Part shown: positions 34,151-42,867 of the stretch, piece by piece | How positions within the stretch are numbered: the stretch's first letter is position 1 | How the letters are laid out: every line of letters begins with the position of its first letter | From: an uncultured Clostridia bacterium | GTDB lineage: Bacteria > Bacillota > Clostridia > Oscillospirales > Ruminococcaceae | Length of the DNA stretch: 64,000 nt | Direction: 5' to 3' | Assembly (NCBI GenBank): GCA_947628655.1 | Contig: CANRAS010000002.1 | Location: forward strand, 120,384 to 184,383 | The notes under the pieces: model-generated | The model's input: the letters and a program-made list of their open reading frames with translations, nothing else | Told to the model about the DNA's origin: nothing | The model's database searches: none | Translations under genes and position numbers: made by a program

Positions 34151-35104
34151 ATGTCTGAAAAGTTTCAAAATCAATACCTGCTAAGCGACCTTGTAGCGGA
34201 AGTGTCGAAAGTAATCAAGGGTAAAAACGACGCGTTGCTTATCGTGCTTACAAGCCTGCTCGCAAAAGGGCATGTGCTTATTGAAGATGTTCCCGGAGTA
34301 GGCAAAACTACGCTTGCTATGGCGCTCGGCAAAGCGTCGGGGCTGGAATTCAGGCGCGCGCAGTTTACGCCCGACGTTATGGCGTCGGATATTACGGGCT
34401 TTACGATGTACAATAAGCAAGAAAGCTGTTTTGAATACCGTCCGGGGCTTGTAATGACGAACATTCTTCTTGCGGACGAGATAAACAGAACTTCCCCGAA
34501 AACGCAGTCCGCGCTGTTGGAGGCTATGGAGGAAAAGCGCGTTACGGTTGACGGCACGACGTACCTGTTGCCCTCGCCGTTTATGGTAATCGCAACGCAA
34601 AATTCACAGGGGTATGTCGGAACGTTCCCATTGCCTGAGGCTCAGCTTGACCGATTTATGATGAAGATAAGTATGGGTTATCCGACGATTGAGGAAGAAC
34701 AGCAGATAATGCTGGACAGGCTTTACGATAACCCGATAGACGATGTGAAGAACGTTATGACTGCGGAGCAAATCGCCGAATGTATCGAGGACGTAAACAG
34801 CATTATCTTCGCGGAAAGCCTTTGCAAGTATGTGGCGCAGTTGTCGGCTGTCACGAGAAACCACCCGCAGGTAGCTTTGGGAGCGTCCCCCCGCGCGTCT
34901 GTCGCGCTTATGCAGGCGTCACGGGCGTATGCGTATCTTCGCGGGCGGGATTACGTCATTCCCGAAGATATAGTAAGACTGCTTATTCCCGTGTTTGAAC
35001 ATAGAATAGTGCTAAAGCAGGAGTCGCGCATAAATAAATATACGGTGCGCTCGGTGCTGGAGGACGCGGTAAGTTCGGTCGTACCGCCTGTAAAACGGAG
35101 TTAG
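34151..35104 (+). CDS. MoxR-family AAA+ ATPase
   Basis: 317 residues. Walker A EDVPGVGKTTLA, Walker B ILLADEINRTSPKTQSALLEAMEE, sensor 1 VIATQNS, and 'GASPRASVALMQASRAYAYL' in the C-terminal lid, all standard for MoxR. These ATPases act as chaperones for metal or cofactor insertion or for VWA-type partner proteins. Directly followed (two bases) by a DUF58 gene, its usual partner; the VWA and transglutaminase genes often found with the pair are absent. Confidence 0.93.
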   Translation: MSEKFQNQYLLSDLVAEVSKVIKGKNDALLIVLTSLLAKGHVLIEDVPGVGKTTLAMALGKASGLEFRRAQFTPDVMASDITGFTMYNKQESCFEYRPGLVMTNILLADEINRTSPKTQSALLEAMEEKRVTVDGTTYLLPSPFMVIATQNSQGYVGTFPLPEAQLDRFMMKISMGYPTIEEEQQIMLDRLYDNPIDDVKNVMTAEQIAECIEDVNSIIFAESLCKYVAQLSAVTRNHPQVALGASPRASVALMQASRAYAYLRGRDYVIPEDIVRLLIPVFEHRIVLKQESRINKYTVRSVLEDAVSSVVPPVKRS

Positions 35105-35106
35105 CC

Positions 35107-36294
35107 GTGTTAAGAAATCGGATTATTTACTTTTTCGCGGTTTTGGCGTGCTTTATTTTCTCAATAGCGTATGTCGGGAAACTCTCGCAGATACTGCTGT
35201 TTGTCGTGCTGTTCTATCCCGTGCTGGCGCTTGTAATAACGGTGATACAGTTGTTTTTCGTAAAAGCCGAATTTCACGAGAACCGTTTAAGCGTACAGAA
35301 AGAATTTTCGTTTGATTTGATAATTAGGGTATACAATACGTTTTTGTTCCCCGCTGTTCCGCTTGAAATGATATGCTGCCTGCCCGACGGCGACGCGGGA
35401 GTGTTTGTCGATAAGCGTATGTTTATCGCTCTGCCCCCGTTCGGGAAAGCAGATATAGCCGTGCGGTGCAGGCACAAATTCCGCGGGAGTTTTATGTGCG
35501 TGATAAAACGCTTATATGTAGTTGACCCGCTGAGGATAATCCGCGTGTCAAAGAAGTTTCGGTGTACATTGCCGATGGTATTCACCCCGCGAAAACTCGA
35601 ACTTGAGGACTTGATTTTCAAATCAGCGGTCGAACAGAGCTACGCGGAAAAACAACTCCACTCCGCTGACAAAGAGGACTTTTCGCACGTCCGCGAATAC
35701 CGCACGGGGGATATTCTTCAATCGGTTCATTGGAAACTCACGGCAAAGCAGGACGAGCTTATGGTAAAGCAGTTCGACAGCGTAAACGACCTGCGCGCCG
35801 TGATACTCTGCGATTACGACCAAAAAAACGACGAATTCGGTATGACCCGCGCCGATATGATGATAGAAACGGCGATAGCGTTCGCAAAGACCGCGCTTGA
35901 CAAGGGAATACATTCGACAGTCGATTTCGGCGACCTGTCCGCGCCGCCGCCGTTCATCAGCGACAAAGGCTCGTTCGACTTGTTTTTTGAAACGCTGTCC
36001 GTAATCCCGCCCGACCTCGACACCGCCGATATAATCACAATGTTCGACAGAGTAAACGAAAGCAGTTCCGCGCTTTTAGCCGTGATAACCGATAAGCTGT
36101 CGCACGAACTCCTGGAACGCGCCCGAAACGCGGCACAGCAAGTCACGGTGATTTATGTGTACTTAAACATACAAAATCAGCCATTGGAAATCAACCTCAC
36201 CGCAGAACGTTTCCTGTTCCTGAACGTCCGCGGTACAAGCGAAAACGCACTGAATAATGCGATAGAGCAAAGCCTGATAGTAGCTAGAGATTAG
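35107..36294 (+). CDS. DUF58 domain-containing protein
   Basis: 395 residues. Two membrane helices at about 7-22 and 30-50, then a cytoplasmic region with the DUF58 motif 'VREYRTGDILQSVHWKLTAK' at about 195-215 and a VWA-like part ('DLRAVILCDYD'). Works with the MoxR ATPase upstream; exact job unknown. The start GTG is placed two bases after the moxR stop. The final 'IVARD' and stop TAG are encoded inside the terminal repeat GTAGCTAGAGATTAG. Confidence 0.88.
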   Translation: MLRNRIIYFFAVLACFIFSIAYVGKLSQILLFVVLFYPVLALVITVIQLFFVKAEFHENRLSVQKEFSFDLIIRVYNTFLFPAVPLEMICCLPDGDAGVFVDKRMFIALPPFGKADIAVRCRHKFRGSFMCVIKRLYVVDPLRIIRVSKKFRCTLPMVFTPRKLELEDLIFKSAVEQSYAEKQLHSADKEDFSHVREYRTGDILQSVHWKLTAKQDELMVKQFDSVNDLRAVILCDYDQKNDEFGMTRADMMIETAIAFAKTALDKGIHSTVDFGDLSAPPPFISDKGSFDLFFETLSVIPPDLDTADIITMFDRVNESSSALLAVITDKLSHELLERARNAAQQVTVIYVYLNIQNQPLEINLTAERFLFLNVRGTSENALNNAIEQSLIVARD

Positions 36295-36549
36295 TCGTTA
36301 GTATTTAGTTTTTAACGTGGCTTTTACCGAGTACGTCAACCTATTGGTTCAAAGACAATCTAATCGCCCGCGAGAGCGGGCAACAACGAGCAATCCGCAA
36401 CGCGGATTGCGAACTAATAAAACGTGGCTTTTACCGAGTGTGTCGACCCATCGGTTCAAAGACAATCTAATCGCCCGCGAGAGCGGGCAACAACGAGCAA
36501 TCCGCAGCGCGGATTGCGAACTAACTACTAGAAACTATTCTCTAGTAAC
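36280..36549. repeat. Heptad/hairpin element with internal 107-bp tandem duplication
   Basis: Left end GTAGCTAGAGATTAG, right end CTATTCTCTAGTAAC. Two nearly identical units begin at 36314 and 36421; each holds AACGTGGCTTTTACCGAGT, core GGTTCAAAGACAATCTAATC, hairpin GCCCGCGAGAGCGGGC, and hairpin GCAATCCGCNNCGCGGATTGC. Confidence 0.9.
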
Positions 36550-36621
36550 TATCAATTAAAGTAAGTTAGTTGAGGAGCATACGCCCCCGACTTTCAAATA
36601 ATTTTTTAAAGGAGAAACTAT

Positions 36622-36840
36622 ATGGACATTAAGGCGAAAATTGACGAAGTGGTAAACAAGGTAAAATCGGACGCAGGCTTTGCGGACAAATTCAAGAGCG
36701 AACCCATAAAAGCGGTCGAGGAAGTTATCGGAGTAGACCTGCCCGATGATGTTGTAAACAACGTCGTTGAGGGAGTAAAGGCGAAAGTCAACGTCGGCGG
36801 GATTGCCGATAAAATAGGCGGATTGTTCGGGAAGAAATAA
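36622..36840 (+). CDS. Small protein with leader-peptide-like helix
   Basis: 72 residues behind AAAGGAG. Helical first part 'KVKSDAGFADKFKSEPIKAV', then 'IGVDLPDDVVNNVVEGVKAK', and a glycine-containing amphipathic tail 'GGIADKIGGLFGKK'. The spacing D-x-x-F-x-x-x-F-x-x-x-P-x-x-A-(V/L)-x-x-x-x-G-(V/I)-x-LP recalls Nif11/NHLP-type RiPP leaders, and similar small proteins of unknown role occur widely in Clostridia. No maturation enzyme or transporter is near. Own ribosome site; short GC hairpin follows (36862-36885). Confidence 0.7.
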   Translation: MDIKAKIDEVVNKVKSDAGFADKFKSEPIKAVEEVIGVDLPDDVVNNVVEGVKAKVNVGGIADKIGGLFGKK

Positions 36841-36937
36841 ACGCTGTCTTAAATTTCACAGCATCCGCCTTCGGCGGACGCTGTGAATATTTTTTGAATA
36901 TCCTCTAACTGCTTTATCGGGAAAGGAGCGTTTGGCT

Positions 36938-37747
36938 ATGGCTACAATTATGGACGAAAACGAGCGGTTTCATCTGAAAATAAAGAACGGCGATGTCGGG
37001 CGTTACGTTATTCTGCCCGGCGATCCGGGGCGCGTGCCTAAGATTGCCGAGTATCTTGACGATGCAAAACAGATAGCGCAGAACCGCGAGTACAATATCT
37101 ACACGGGGTATCTGAACGGCACGGCGGTTTCCGTTTGTTCAACGGGAATAGGAGGACCGTCGGCGGCAATCGCGGTCGAGGAACTTATCGACAGCGGCGC
37201 GGACACGTTTATCCGCGTAGGCACTTCGGGCGGGATAAACCTTTTGGTATTCGGCGGCGACTTGATAATCGCCGAGGCGGCTATCCGCGCGGAGGGTACG
37301 AGTTACGAATATATGCCTCAAGGCTACCCCGCGCTTGCGGATTTCGAGGTGACGAGCGCGCTTGTGGACGCGGCGCGTGAACTTTCCACAACGGAATTAG
37401 GACACGGCTGGCACGTCGGAGTTGTTCACTCAAAGGACAGCTTTTACGGCGAAGTGAACCCCGACGGTTCGGGAGTACCCGACAGCCTGAAATCCCGTTG
37501 GGAAAGCTACCTCAAATGCGGTTGCCTTACAAGTGAAATGGAGTGCGCCGCGATTTATTCGGTAGGACTTGTGCGCAGTGTGTACCCGAAGAAAATCCGC
37601 TGCGGCGGCGTACTCACCGCGCTCTGGAACGCAGAACGCTCCAAGCGTGATATGCCCGATACCGTAACCCACGACACCACAAGGGGAATTAAGTGCGCGG
37701 TTAGGGCGGTTGAGTTGCTGATTGAACGCGACGCTGAGAGTAGCTAG
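36938..37747 (+). CDS. udp: Uridine phosphorylase
   Basis: 269 residues. Phosphate-binding 'YVILPGDPGRVPKIAEYLDD', 'STGIGGPSAAIAVEEL', and 'RVGTSGGI' loops and the late 'TSEMECAAIYSVG' with the ribose-binding Glu-Met-Glu are those of nucleoside phosphorylase family 1. Splits uridine to uracil and ribose-1-phosphate. Start at 36938 with AGGAGC eight bases ahead; a TTG two codons earlier is possible. The stop TAG lies inside the repeat end GTAGCTAGAGAATA, which also encodes the last two serines. Confidence 0.92.
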   Translation: MATIMDENERFHLKIKNGDVGRYVILPGDPGRVPKIAEYLDDAKQIAQNREYNIYTGYLNGTAVSVCSTGIGGPSAAIAVEELIDSGADTFIRVGTSGGINLLVFGGDLIIAEAAIRAEGTSYEYMPQGYPALADFEVTSALVDAARELSTTELGHGWHVGVVHSKDSFYGEVNPDGSGVPDSLKSRWESYLKCGCLTSEMECAAIYSVGLVRSVYPKKIRCGGVLTALWNAERSKRDMPDTVTHDTTRGIKCAVRAVELLIERDAESS

Positions 37748-37963
37748 AGAATAGAGATTAGAGATTAGTTCGCAATCCGCTTTGCGGATTGCTCTAGGTG
37801 CGCCCTGACGGGCGCGGAAAGATTGTCTTTAAGTCAAGAGGTTGACACACTAGGCAAAGCAACGCCCCCGCGCCATAGCGCAGGGGCGTATTGACTTAAA
37901 GACAATCTAATCGTCCGCGAAGCGGACACAAAAACTAATTACTAACAACTATTCTCTAGCTAC
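37740..37963. repeat. Complete heptad/hairpin element (type copy)
   Basis: 224 bp with 14-bp perfect terminal inverted repeats GTAGCTAGAGAATA (37740-37753) and TATTCTCTAGCTAC (37950-37963). Inside from left: AGAGATT heptads, hairpin GCAATCCGCTTTGCGGATTGC, hairpin GCGCCCTGACGGGCGC, core AGATTGTCTTTAAGTCAA, middle with CGCCCCCGCGCCATAGCGCAGGGGCG, inverted core TTGACTTAAAGACAATCT, hairpin GTCCGCGAAGCGGAC, and CTAATTA CTAACAA heptads. No coding capacity; no flanking target duplication seen. Confidence 0.92.
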
Positions 37964-37983
37964 TTAATCTTCCCTCTAACCGC

Positions 37984-39261
37984 TTACTTCTCCAACAGCT
38001 TTTCCACACTAGCCAACCTCACGCAGATACAGAACAAATCAATCGCCTGCAGAAGTTCCGAAACCGACGGGTAGGTCGGCGCTATGCGGATATTGCTGTC
38101 GCGGGGGTCTTTGCCGTAAGGATAGGTAGCGCCCGCGGCGGTCATCGTTACGCCCGCCTCTTTCGCAAGGGCTACTATGCGCTTTGCCGTGCCGTCCATT
38201 CCGTCGAACGAAATGAAATAACCGCCTTTCGGTTTCGTCCAGCTTGCTATGCCGAGCGGTTCGAGTTCCTGCTCTAACTTGTAGAGTACCACTTCAAACT
38301 TCGGGCGGATTATCGCGGCGTGGTGGCGCATATGTTCGGCTATTCCCTCAAAGTTCTTGAAATATTTCGCATGGCGCAGTTGGTTCAGCTTGTCATAGCC
38401 GATTATCTGAATTGCCATTTGCTTTTTGATAAAGTCGATGTTTTCCTTTGACGCGCAAATCACGGCAAGCCCGCCGCCCGGAAAACTGATTTTTGAAGTC
38501 GAACTGAATTCAAATACCATATTGGGATTGCCTGCTTTTTTGCATTCGTCAATTATGTTAAGCAAATGCGTGTGTTCGTCGGTCAGGTGGTGAACGCAGT
38601 AGGCGTTGTCCCAGAATATGCGGAAATCCTTTGCCGCGGGCTTTAAGTTCGCAAACCTGCGCACAACTTCATCAGAGTATGTAATTCCCGTGGGATTAGA
38701 ATACATCGGTACACACCAAATGCCCTTTATCGTTTCATCTGATGATACAAGGCGTTCCACTTCGTCCATATCGGGACCGTCCTCTTTGTATTCTATCGTA
38801 ATCATTTCAATGCCGAATTCCTCGCACATCGCGAAGTGACGGTCGTATCCCGGAGCGGGACAAAGAAACTTTACCTTGTCATACTTGCACCACGGCTTTT
38901 CACTTCCCAAAACGCCTAACTGTAACGCCCTGATGATAGTATCGTACATCATTTGCAAACTCGAATTACCGCCGACAATTACCTCGTCAGCGCCTACGCC
39001 GAGCATTTCCATAAACAGTTCTTTCGCCTCCGGGATACCGTCCAGAACGCCGTAGGAACGGCAGTCTATCCCGCTTTTTGAGCGCGTGTCCCCGTCAAGG
39101 CAATGCAGGAGCATATTTATCGACAAGTCAAGCTGTTCGGGCGCGGGAACTCCGCGCGCCATTGTGAGATTAAGTCCCTTTGCCTTAAACGCGTCGTATT
39201 TTTCCATTAAGGCAGTCCGCTCCTGCTGTAACTGCTCCTTAGTCATTTCGGTATATTGCAT
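37984..39261 (-). CDS. PLP-dependent aminotransferase, class I/II (MocR-like subgroup)
   Basis: 425 residues. 'LTMARGVPAPEQLDLSINML', 'VGGNSSLQMMYDTI', 'PMYSNPTGITYSDEVV' (NPTG), 'FWDNAYCVHHL' (DNAY) and 'EFSSTSKISFPGGGLAV' with the PLP lysine are all present; the pattern fits the Aminotran_MocR family that includes aspartate aminotransferases of this long type. Substrates probably aspartate and 2-oxoglutarate, by family. Start at ATG 39261, eight bases after GGAGG; the ATG two codons earlier is too close. Stop lies in a GAAGTAAGCGG repeat. Confidence 0.9.
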   Translation of the reverse strand: MQYTEMTKEQLQQERTALMEKYDAFKAKGLNLTMARGVPAPEQLDLSINMLLHCLDGDTRSKSGIDCRSYGVLDGIPEAKELFMEMLGVGADEVIVGGNSSLQMMYDTIIRALQLGVLGSEKPWCKYDKVKFLCPAPGYDRHFAMCEEFGIEMITIEYKEDGPDMDEVERLVSSDETIKGIWCVPMYSNPTGITYSDEVVRRFANLKPAAKDFRIFWDNAYCVHHLTDEHTHLLNIIDECKKAGNPNMVFEFSSTSKISFPGGGLAVICASKENIDFIKKQMAIQIIGYDKLNQLRHAKYFKNFEGIAEHMRHHAAIIRPKFEVVLYKLEQELEPLGIASWTKPKGGYFISFDGMDGTAKRIVALAKEAGVTMTAAGATYPYGKDPRDSNIRIAPTYPSVSELLQAIDLFCICVRLASVEKLLEK

Positions 39262-39298
39262 AGCCATTTCCTCCGATAATAAAAAATCACTATATTAT

Positions 39299-39327
39299 AT
39301 TATAGCATATTCTGTTGAAATTTGCAA
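39299..39327 (-). promoter_or_regulatory. Promoter of the aminotransferase gene
   Basis: Minus strand TTGCAA (39327-39322), 17 bases, TATAAT (39304-39299). Confidence 0.8.
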
Positions 39328-39361
39328 GTAGTTTTTTAAAAACTTGCAAAATTTTGCGCAG

Positions 39362-39652
39362 AGGCTAGAAATGTATATTCCCGCTTACGCGGGAATATAC
39401 AGAGGCTGGAGGCTAGACGGGTAATCCGCCGTTGGCGGATTACCCTCAAACAGCAGGCTTTGCCTGCTGTTTGTTTGGGTGTGCGCCCTTTGCGAGCGCG
39501 GAAAGATTGTCTTTAAGTCAATACGTCCCGCCGATGGCGTGGAGAACGGCTACACCGCACAAAAATATTCCCCCGCCGACGGCGGGGAATATTTCATATA
39601 ATAGAGTGTCAACCTGTCGGTTTAAAGGTCTTACCTCTTACCTCTTACCTCT
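39362..39652. repeat. Composite heptad/hairpin element
   Basis: Hairpins ATATTCCCGCTTACGCGGGAATAT (39373-39396), GGGTAATCCGCCGTTGGCGGATTACCC (39419-39445), AAACAGCAGGCTTTGCCTGCTGTTT (39448-39472), core AAAGATTGTCTTTAAGTCAA (39501-39520), a palindrome ATATTCCCCCGCC/GGCGGGGAATAT (39564-39593), GGTTTAAAGG and CTTACCT heptads at the right end. No terminal CTAGAGAATAG at the left. Confidence 0.85.
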
Positions 39653-39653
39653 T

Positions 39654-40301
39654 TCAGAAAACTTCATAAAGTTTTTCAACATCAACCGCCGTGTACGTTT
39701 CCCCCTTGTAGGTTGCTCTAATCTGCGGGCAGTCGCGGAACGCGCCTACGGCTATTTCCCGCAGGCTGTCGGGAAGGGTTACTATCGCAAGGTTAGGGCA
39801 GTTGGCGAAAGCGTAACCCTCTATCGTCTGTACGCCGTCCGCTATTGTTAATTGCTCTAAGAAATCACACCCCGAAAACGAGTGCGTGCCGATTACTTTA
39901 ACAGACGAGGGAATAACAACGCTCGTGATGTCCGAACCGCGAAACGCGTGGTCCTCTATGCGCGTTACGGCGCGTCCGTCAATGACCGACGGTATCGTAA
40001 CTTTTTCTTCATCGCCGATATAGCGCATAATCGTGACGTTCCCGCCGTCAAATTCGTATTCGTATGCCTGTTCTATCTCCGAAGTGGAAATGTAGTTAAA
40101 CCGCGAGTCGGTCGAAGTATCGTCATCGTCTATATCGCCGATAATCGTTTCCCCCGTCCCGCCGTTCCCCGCAGGTTCACGGTAAACGTCCGCGCTTGAC
40201 GAAACCTGCGGTTTGATGATTACGGTTTCTTTCTTCTTACAACCGCTTAGCATTAGCAACATTACGGCGCAAATAATTATGCGCAAAACTTTTGCTTTCA
40301 T
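39654..40301 (-). CDS. Leucine-rich-repeat (BspA-type) lipoprotein
   Basis: 215 residues from the ATG behind AGGAGTG; a 24-codon upstream extension is repeat-derived. Signal peptide with lipobox LSGC, acyl-cysteine at about residue 22, then a Ser/Asp-rich linker and LRR_5 repeats typical of Treponema BspA: 'GRAVTRIEDHAFRGSDITSV', 'VKVIGTHSFSGCDFLEQLTI', 'VQTIEGYAFANCPNLAIVTL', 'REIAVGAFRDCPQI'. Cell-surface protein, possibly binding host or environmental proteins. Monocistronic. Confidence 0.88.
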   Translation of the reverse strand: MKAKVLRIIICAVMLLMLSGCKKKETVIIKPQVSSSADVYREPAGNGGTGETIIGDIDDDDTSTDSRFNYISTSEIEQAYEYEFDGGNVTIMRYIGDEEKVTIPSVIDGRAVTRIEDHAFRGSDITSVVIPSSVKVIGTHSFSGCDFLEQLTIADGVQTIEGYAFANCPNLAIVTLPDSLREIAVGAFRDCPQIRATYKGETYTAVDVEKLYEVF

Positions 40302-40314
40302 ATAAACACTCCTT

Positions 40315-40409
40315 TGATAGAAGTCGCAACGCAATAATTCAAAGACAATCTTTCCGCGCCCGCAAGGGCGCACCTTATACTGTGCACTGTACGCTGTTAA
40401 CTATAAACT
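40315..40409. repeat. Partial heptad/hairpin element between LRR and smpB genes
   Basis: Core AATTCAAAGACAATCT, hairpin GCGCCCGCAAGGGCGC, then GTGCACTGTACGC and a degraded tail. Same right-half order as other copies. Confidence 0.75.
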
Positions 40410-40868
40410 TTAACCTCGGTTACGTTCTTTCAACGCCCGCTCTATATCCCTATTCGCAACCTTTTTCGCGATGTCCTCGCGCTTGTCGTGCAGTTTCTTG
40501 CCCTTGCATAAGCCCACTTGAATTTTAACACGGCTGTCCTTAAAGTACATCGAAATCGGTATAAGCGTGAAACCGCCCTGTTTTACCTGTCCGAACAGTT
40601 TGAGTATCTCGTTTTTGTGCATAAGCAGGCGGCGCACACGATAAGGGTCGCGGTTGAAGATGTTGCCTTTTTCGTACGGCGCGATATGCATTCCGCGAAT
40701 GAACATCTCGCCGTTGTCTATGGAAATCCACGAGTCTTTGAGGTTTACCCCGCCGTTGCGGATAGACTTCACTTCCGTTCCGAACAGCTCAATGCCCGCC
40801 TCGTGGCTTTCTATGATAAAGTATTCGTGCCGTGCCTGACGGTTGTCCGTGATTGTTTTGGTGTTCAT
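40410..40868 (-). CDS. smpB: SsrA-binding protein SmpB
   Basis: 152 residues, normal length. 'DNRQARHEYFIIESHEAGIELFGTEVKSIR', 'NLKDSWISIDNGEMFI', 'IAPYEKGNIFNRDPYRVRRL' and C-terminal 'KKLHDKREDIAKKVANRDIE' are diagnostic. Binds tmRNA and brings it to stalled ribosomes. The ssrA gene is not found nearby. Own promoter. Confidence 0.96.
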   Translation of the reverse strand: MNTKTITDNRQARHEYFIIESHEAGIELFGTEVKSIRNGGVNLKDSWISIDNGEMFIRGMHIAPYEKGNIFNRDPYRVRRLLMHKNEILKLFGQVKQGGFTLIPISMYFKDSRVKIQVGLCKGKKLHDKREDIAKKVANRDIERALKERNRG

Positions 40869-40910
40869 TGATTTACTCCTTTAGGTGCTTGTGCGCGATA
40901 CGCTATTAGT

Positions 40911-40939
40911 ATTATAACACATTATTGGGGAAAAATCAA
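40911..40939 (-). promoter_or_regulatory. Promoter of smpB
   Basis: Minus strand TTGATT (40939-40934), 17 bases, TATAAT (40916-40911). A repeat element begins four bases beyond the -35 box. Confidence 0.8.
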
Positions 40940-40942
40940 GAA

Positions 40943-41195
40943 GTAATTAGAGAATAGCCGAGTTATCCGCTACGCGGATAACCCTCTAGTAGTTAGCGGG
41001 TAATCCGCCGTTGGCGGATTACCCTATGGTGCGCCCTATCGGGCGCGGAAAGATTGTCTTTAAGTCAAGAGGTTGACACACTCGGCAAAAGCCACGCACC
41101 AAACCGTGTAGCAGGCGCGTATAGACTTAAAGACAATCTAATCGTCCGCGAGAGCGGACACATAAACTAACTACTAACAACTATTCTCTAGCAAC
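40943..41195. repeat. Complete heptad/hairpin element between smpB and purB
   Basis: Ends GTAATTAGAGAATAG and CTATTCTCTAGCAAC. Hairpins: GTTATCCGCTACGCGGATAAC, GGTAATCCGCCGTTGGCGGATTACC and GCGCCCTATCGGGCGC on the left, GTCCGCGAGAGCGGAC on the right. Inverted cores AGATTGTCTTTAAGTCAA and GACTTAAAGACAATCT. Differs from the type copy by an extra left hairpin and by stem sequences. Confidence 0.9.
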
Positions 41196-41222
41196 TTCCA
41201 CGCATAAAACGCGCAAAACCCC

Positions 41223-41251
41223 TTGAAAAAATCAACATAACGTGGTATAAT
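41223..41251 (+). promoter_or_regulatory. Promoter of purB
   Basis: TTGAAA (41223-41228), 17 bases, TATAAT (41246-41251). No purine riboswitch or PurR-like box is visible. Confidence 0.8.
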
Positions 41252-41287
41252 AATATAATAATACCATTAGGAAAGGTTCTGTTGATT

Positions 41288-42727
41288 ATGGATAACAAGT
41301 ACAATTCATACGAAAGCCCGTTTTGCACTCGGTATGCAAGCGAGGAAATGCAGTATGTGTTTTCGGCGGATAAGAAGTTCTCCACTTGGAGAAAATTGTG
41401 GGTGGCGCTCGCAAGAAGTGAAATGAAACTCGGCTTGCCGATAACGCAGGAACAGGTGGACGAGCTGGAGGCGCATATTGACGATATAAACTACGACGCA
41501 GCGGAAAAACGCGAAAAGGAAGTGCGCCACGACGTTATGAGCCACGTTTACGCTTACGGCGTACAATGCCCGAAAGCGGCGGGTATAATCCACCTTGGGG
41601 CAACTTCGTGCTATGTCGGCGATAATACGGATATAATCATTATGCGCGACGCGCTGAAAATAATACGCAAAAAGCTGATAAACGTAATAGCGAACCTCGC
41701 GAAATTCGCGGAGGAGTATAAGGCGTTGCCGTGCCTTGCGTATACTCACCTTCAGCCCGCTCAGCCCACGACCGTCGGCAAACGCGCGACGCTTTGGATA
41801 AATGAACTGCTGATGGATTTGGAAGAAGTGGAATACCGCATAGCGAACCTGAAGCTGTTGGGGCAAAAAGGCACGACAGGCACACAAGCGTCGTTCAAGG
41901 AACTGTTCGGCGGGGATATGGAGAAAATCAAGGCTCTCGAAGATATGATAACAAAGGAAATGGGCTTTGACGCGTGCGTTCCCGTAAGCGGGCAGACGTA
42001 TTCGCGCAAGGTGGACAGTATGGTGCTGTCAACGCTTTCGGGAGTGGCGCAAAGCTGTTCTAAGTTCTCGAACGATTTGAGAATACTCCAAAACTTTGAG
42101 GAAATGGCGGAGCCGTTTGAGAAAAAGCAGATAGGCTCGTCGGCAATGCCGTATAAGCGCAATCCTATGCGGAGCGAACGCATAACCTCGCTTGCGCGTT
42201 ATGTGATGATAGACAGTCTGAACCCCGCGTTCACGGCGGGTACGCAATGGTTTGAGAGAACGCTCGACGACAGCGCGAACAAGCGTATATCCGTAGCCGA
42301 GGCGTTCTTAGGCACGGACGCTATTCTGAACATTATGCTGAACGTCACGGACGGATTGGAAGTTTACCCCGAAATGATACGCCGTCGGCTTATGACGAAA
42401 CTCCCGTTTATGGCGACGGAGAACATTATGATGCGGGCGGTAGAGCGCGGAGGAAACCGTCAGGAACTTCACGAACGCCTGCGCGAACATTCGCAGGCTT
42501 GCTCGTATGAAATCCGCGTAAACGGCAAGGAAAACGACCTCGCCGACCGCATAGCAAACGACCCCGCGTTCGGAGTAACGCGCGGGGAGATAGAAGAACT
42601 GCTTAAACCCGAACTGTATACGGGCTGTGCAGAAGAACAGACCGAAACGTTCCTAAACGAACTTATCAAGCCGATTTTGGAGCAAAACAAGGATATATTG
42701 GGCGAGAAAGCGGAATTGTCTGTTTAA
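41288..42727 (+). CDS. purB: Adenylosuccinate lyase
   Basis: 479 residues, full length. Fumarase-superfamily signature GSSAMPYKRNPMRSERI at about 285-301, catalytic His in 'HLGATSCYVGDNTD', and 'YTHLQPAQPTTVGKRA'. Cleaves SAICAR and adenylosuccinate in purine synthesis. Start at 41288 after GGAAAGG; a TTG two codons earlier is weaker. Not clustered with other pur genes. Confidence 0.95.
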   Translation: MDNKYNSYESPFCTRYASEEMQYVFSADKKFSTWRKLWVALARSEMKLGLPITQEQVDELEAHIDDINYDAAEKREKEVRHDVMSHVYAYGVQCPKAAGIIHLGATSCYVGDNTDIIIMRDALKIIRKKLINVIANLAKFAEEYKALPCLAYTHLQPAQPTTVGKRATLWINELLMDLEEVEYRIANLKLLGQKGTTGTQASFKELFGGDMEKIKALEDMITKEMGFDACVPVSGQTYSRKVDSMVLSTLSGVAQSCSKFSNDLRILQNFEEMAEPFEKKQIGSSAMPYKRNPMRSERITSLARYVMIDSLNPAFTAGTQWFERTLDDSANKRISVAEAFLGTDAILNIMLNVTDGLEVYPEMIRRRLMTKLPFMATENIMMRAVERGGNRQELHERLREHSQACSYEIRVNGKENDLADRIANDPAFGVTRGEIEELLKPELYTGCAEEQTETFLNELIKPILEQNKDILGEKAELSV

Positions 42728-42786
42728 AGCGGTTTAAGATAATCGGCAGGCGAACGCGCGAAACGCCGACCCGCGCCGACAATCAG

Positions 42787-42867
42787 CGGTTTCCCGCCGT
42801 GGGCGGGAAAGTGAAATAAAGCAAATTGCGGTAACAGGCATATTCCCCCGCCGTAGGCGGGAGAATA
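42787..42867. repeat. Two CCCGCCG palindromes upstream of recJ
   Basis: TTTCCCGCCGTGGGCGGGAAA at about 42790-42810 and ATTCCCCCGCCGTAGGCGGGAGAAT at about 42842-42866. The spacer 42728-42942 shows nothing else. Confidence 0.75.
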
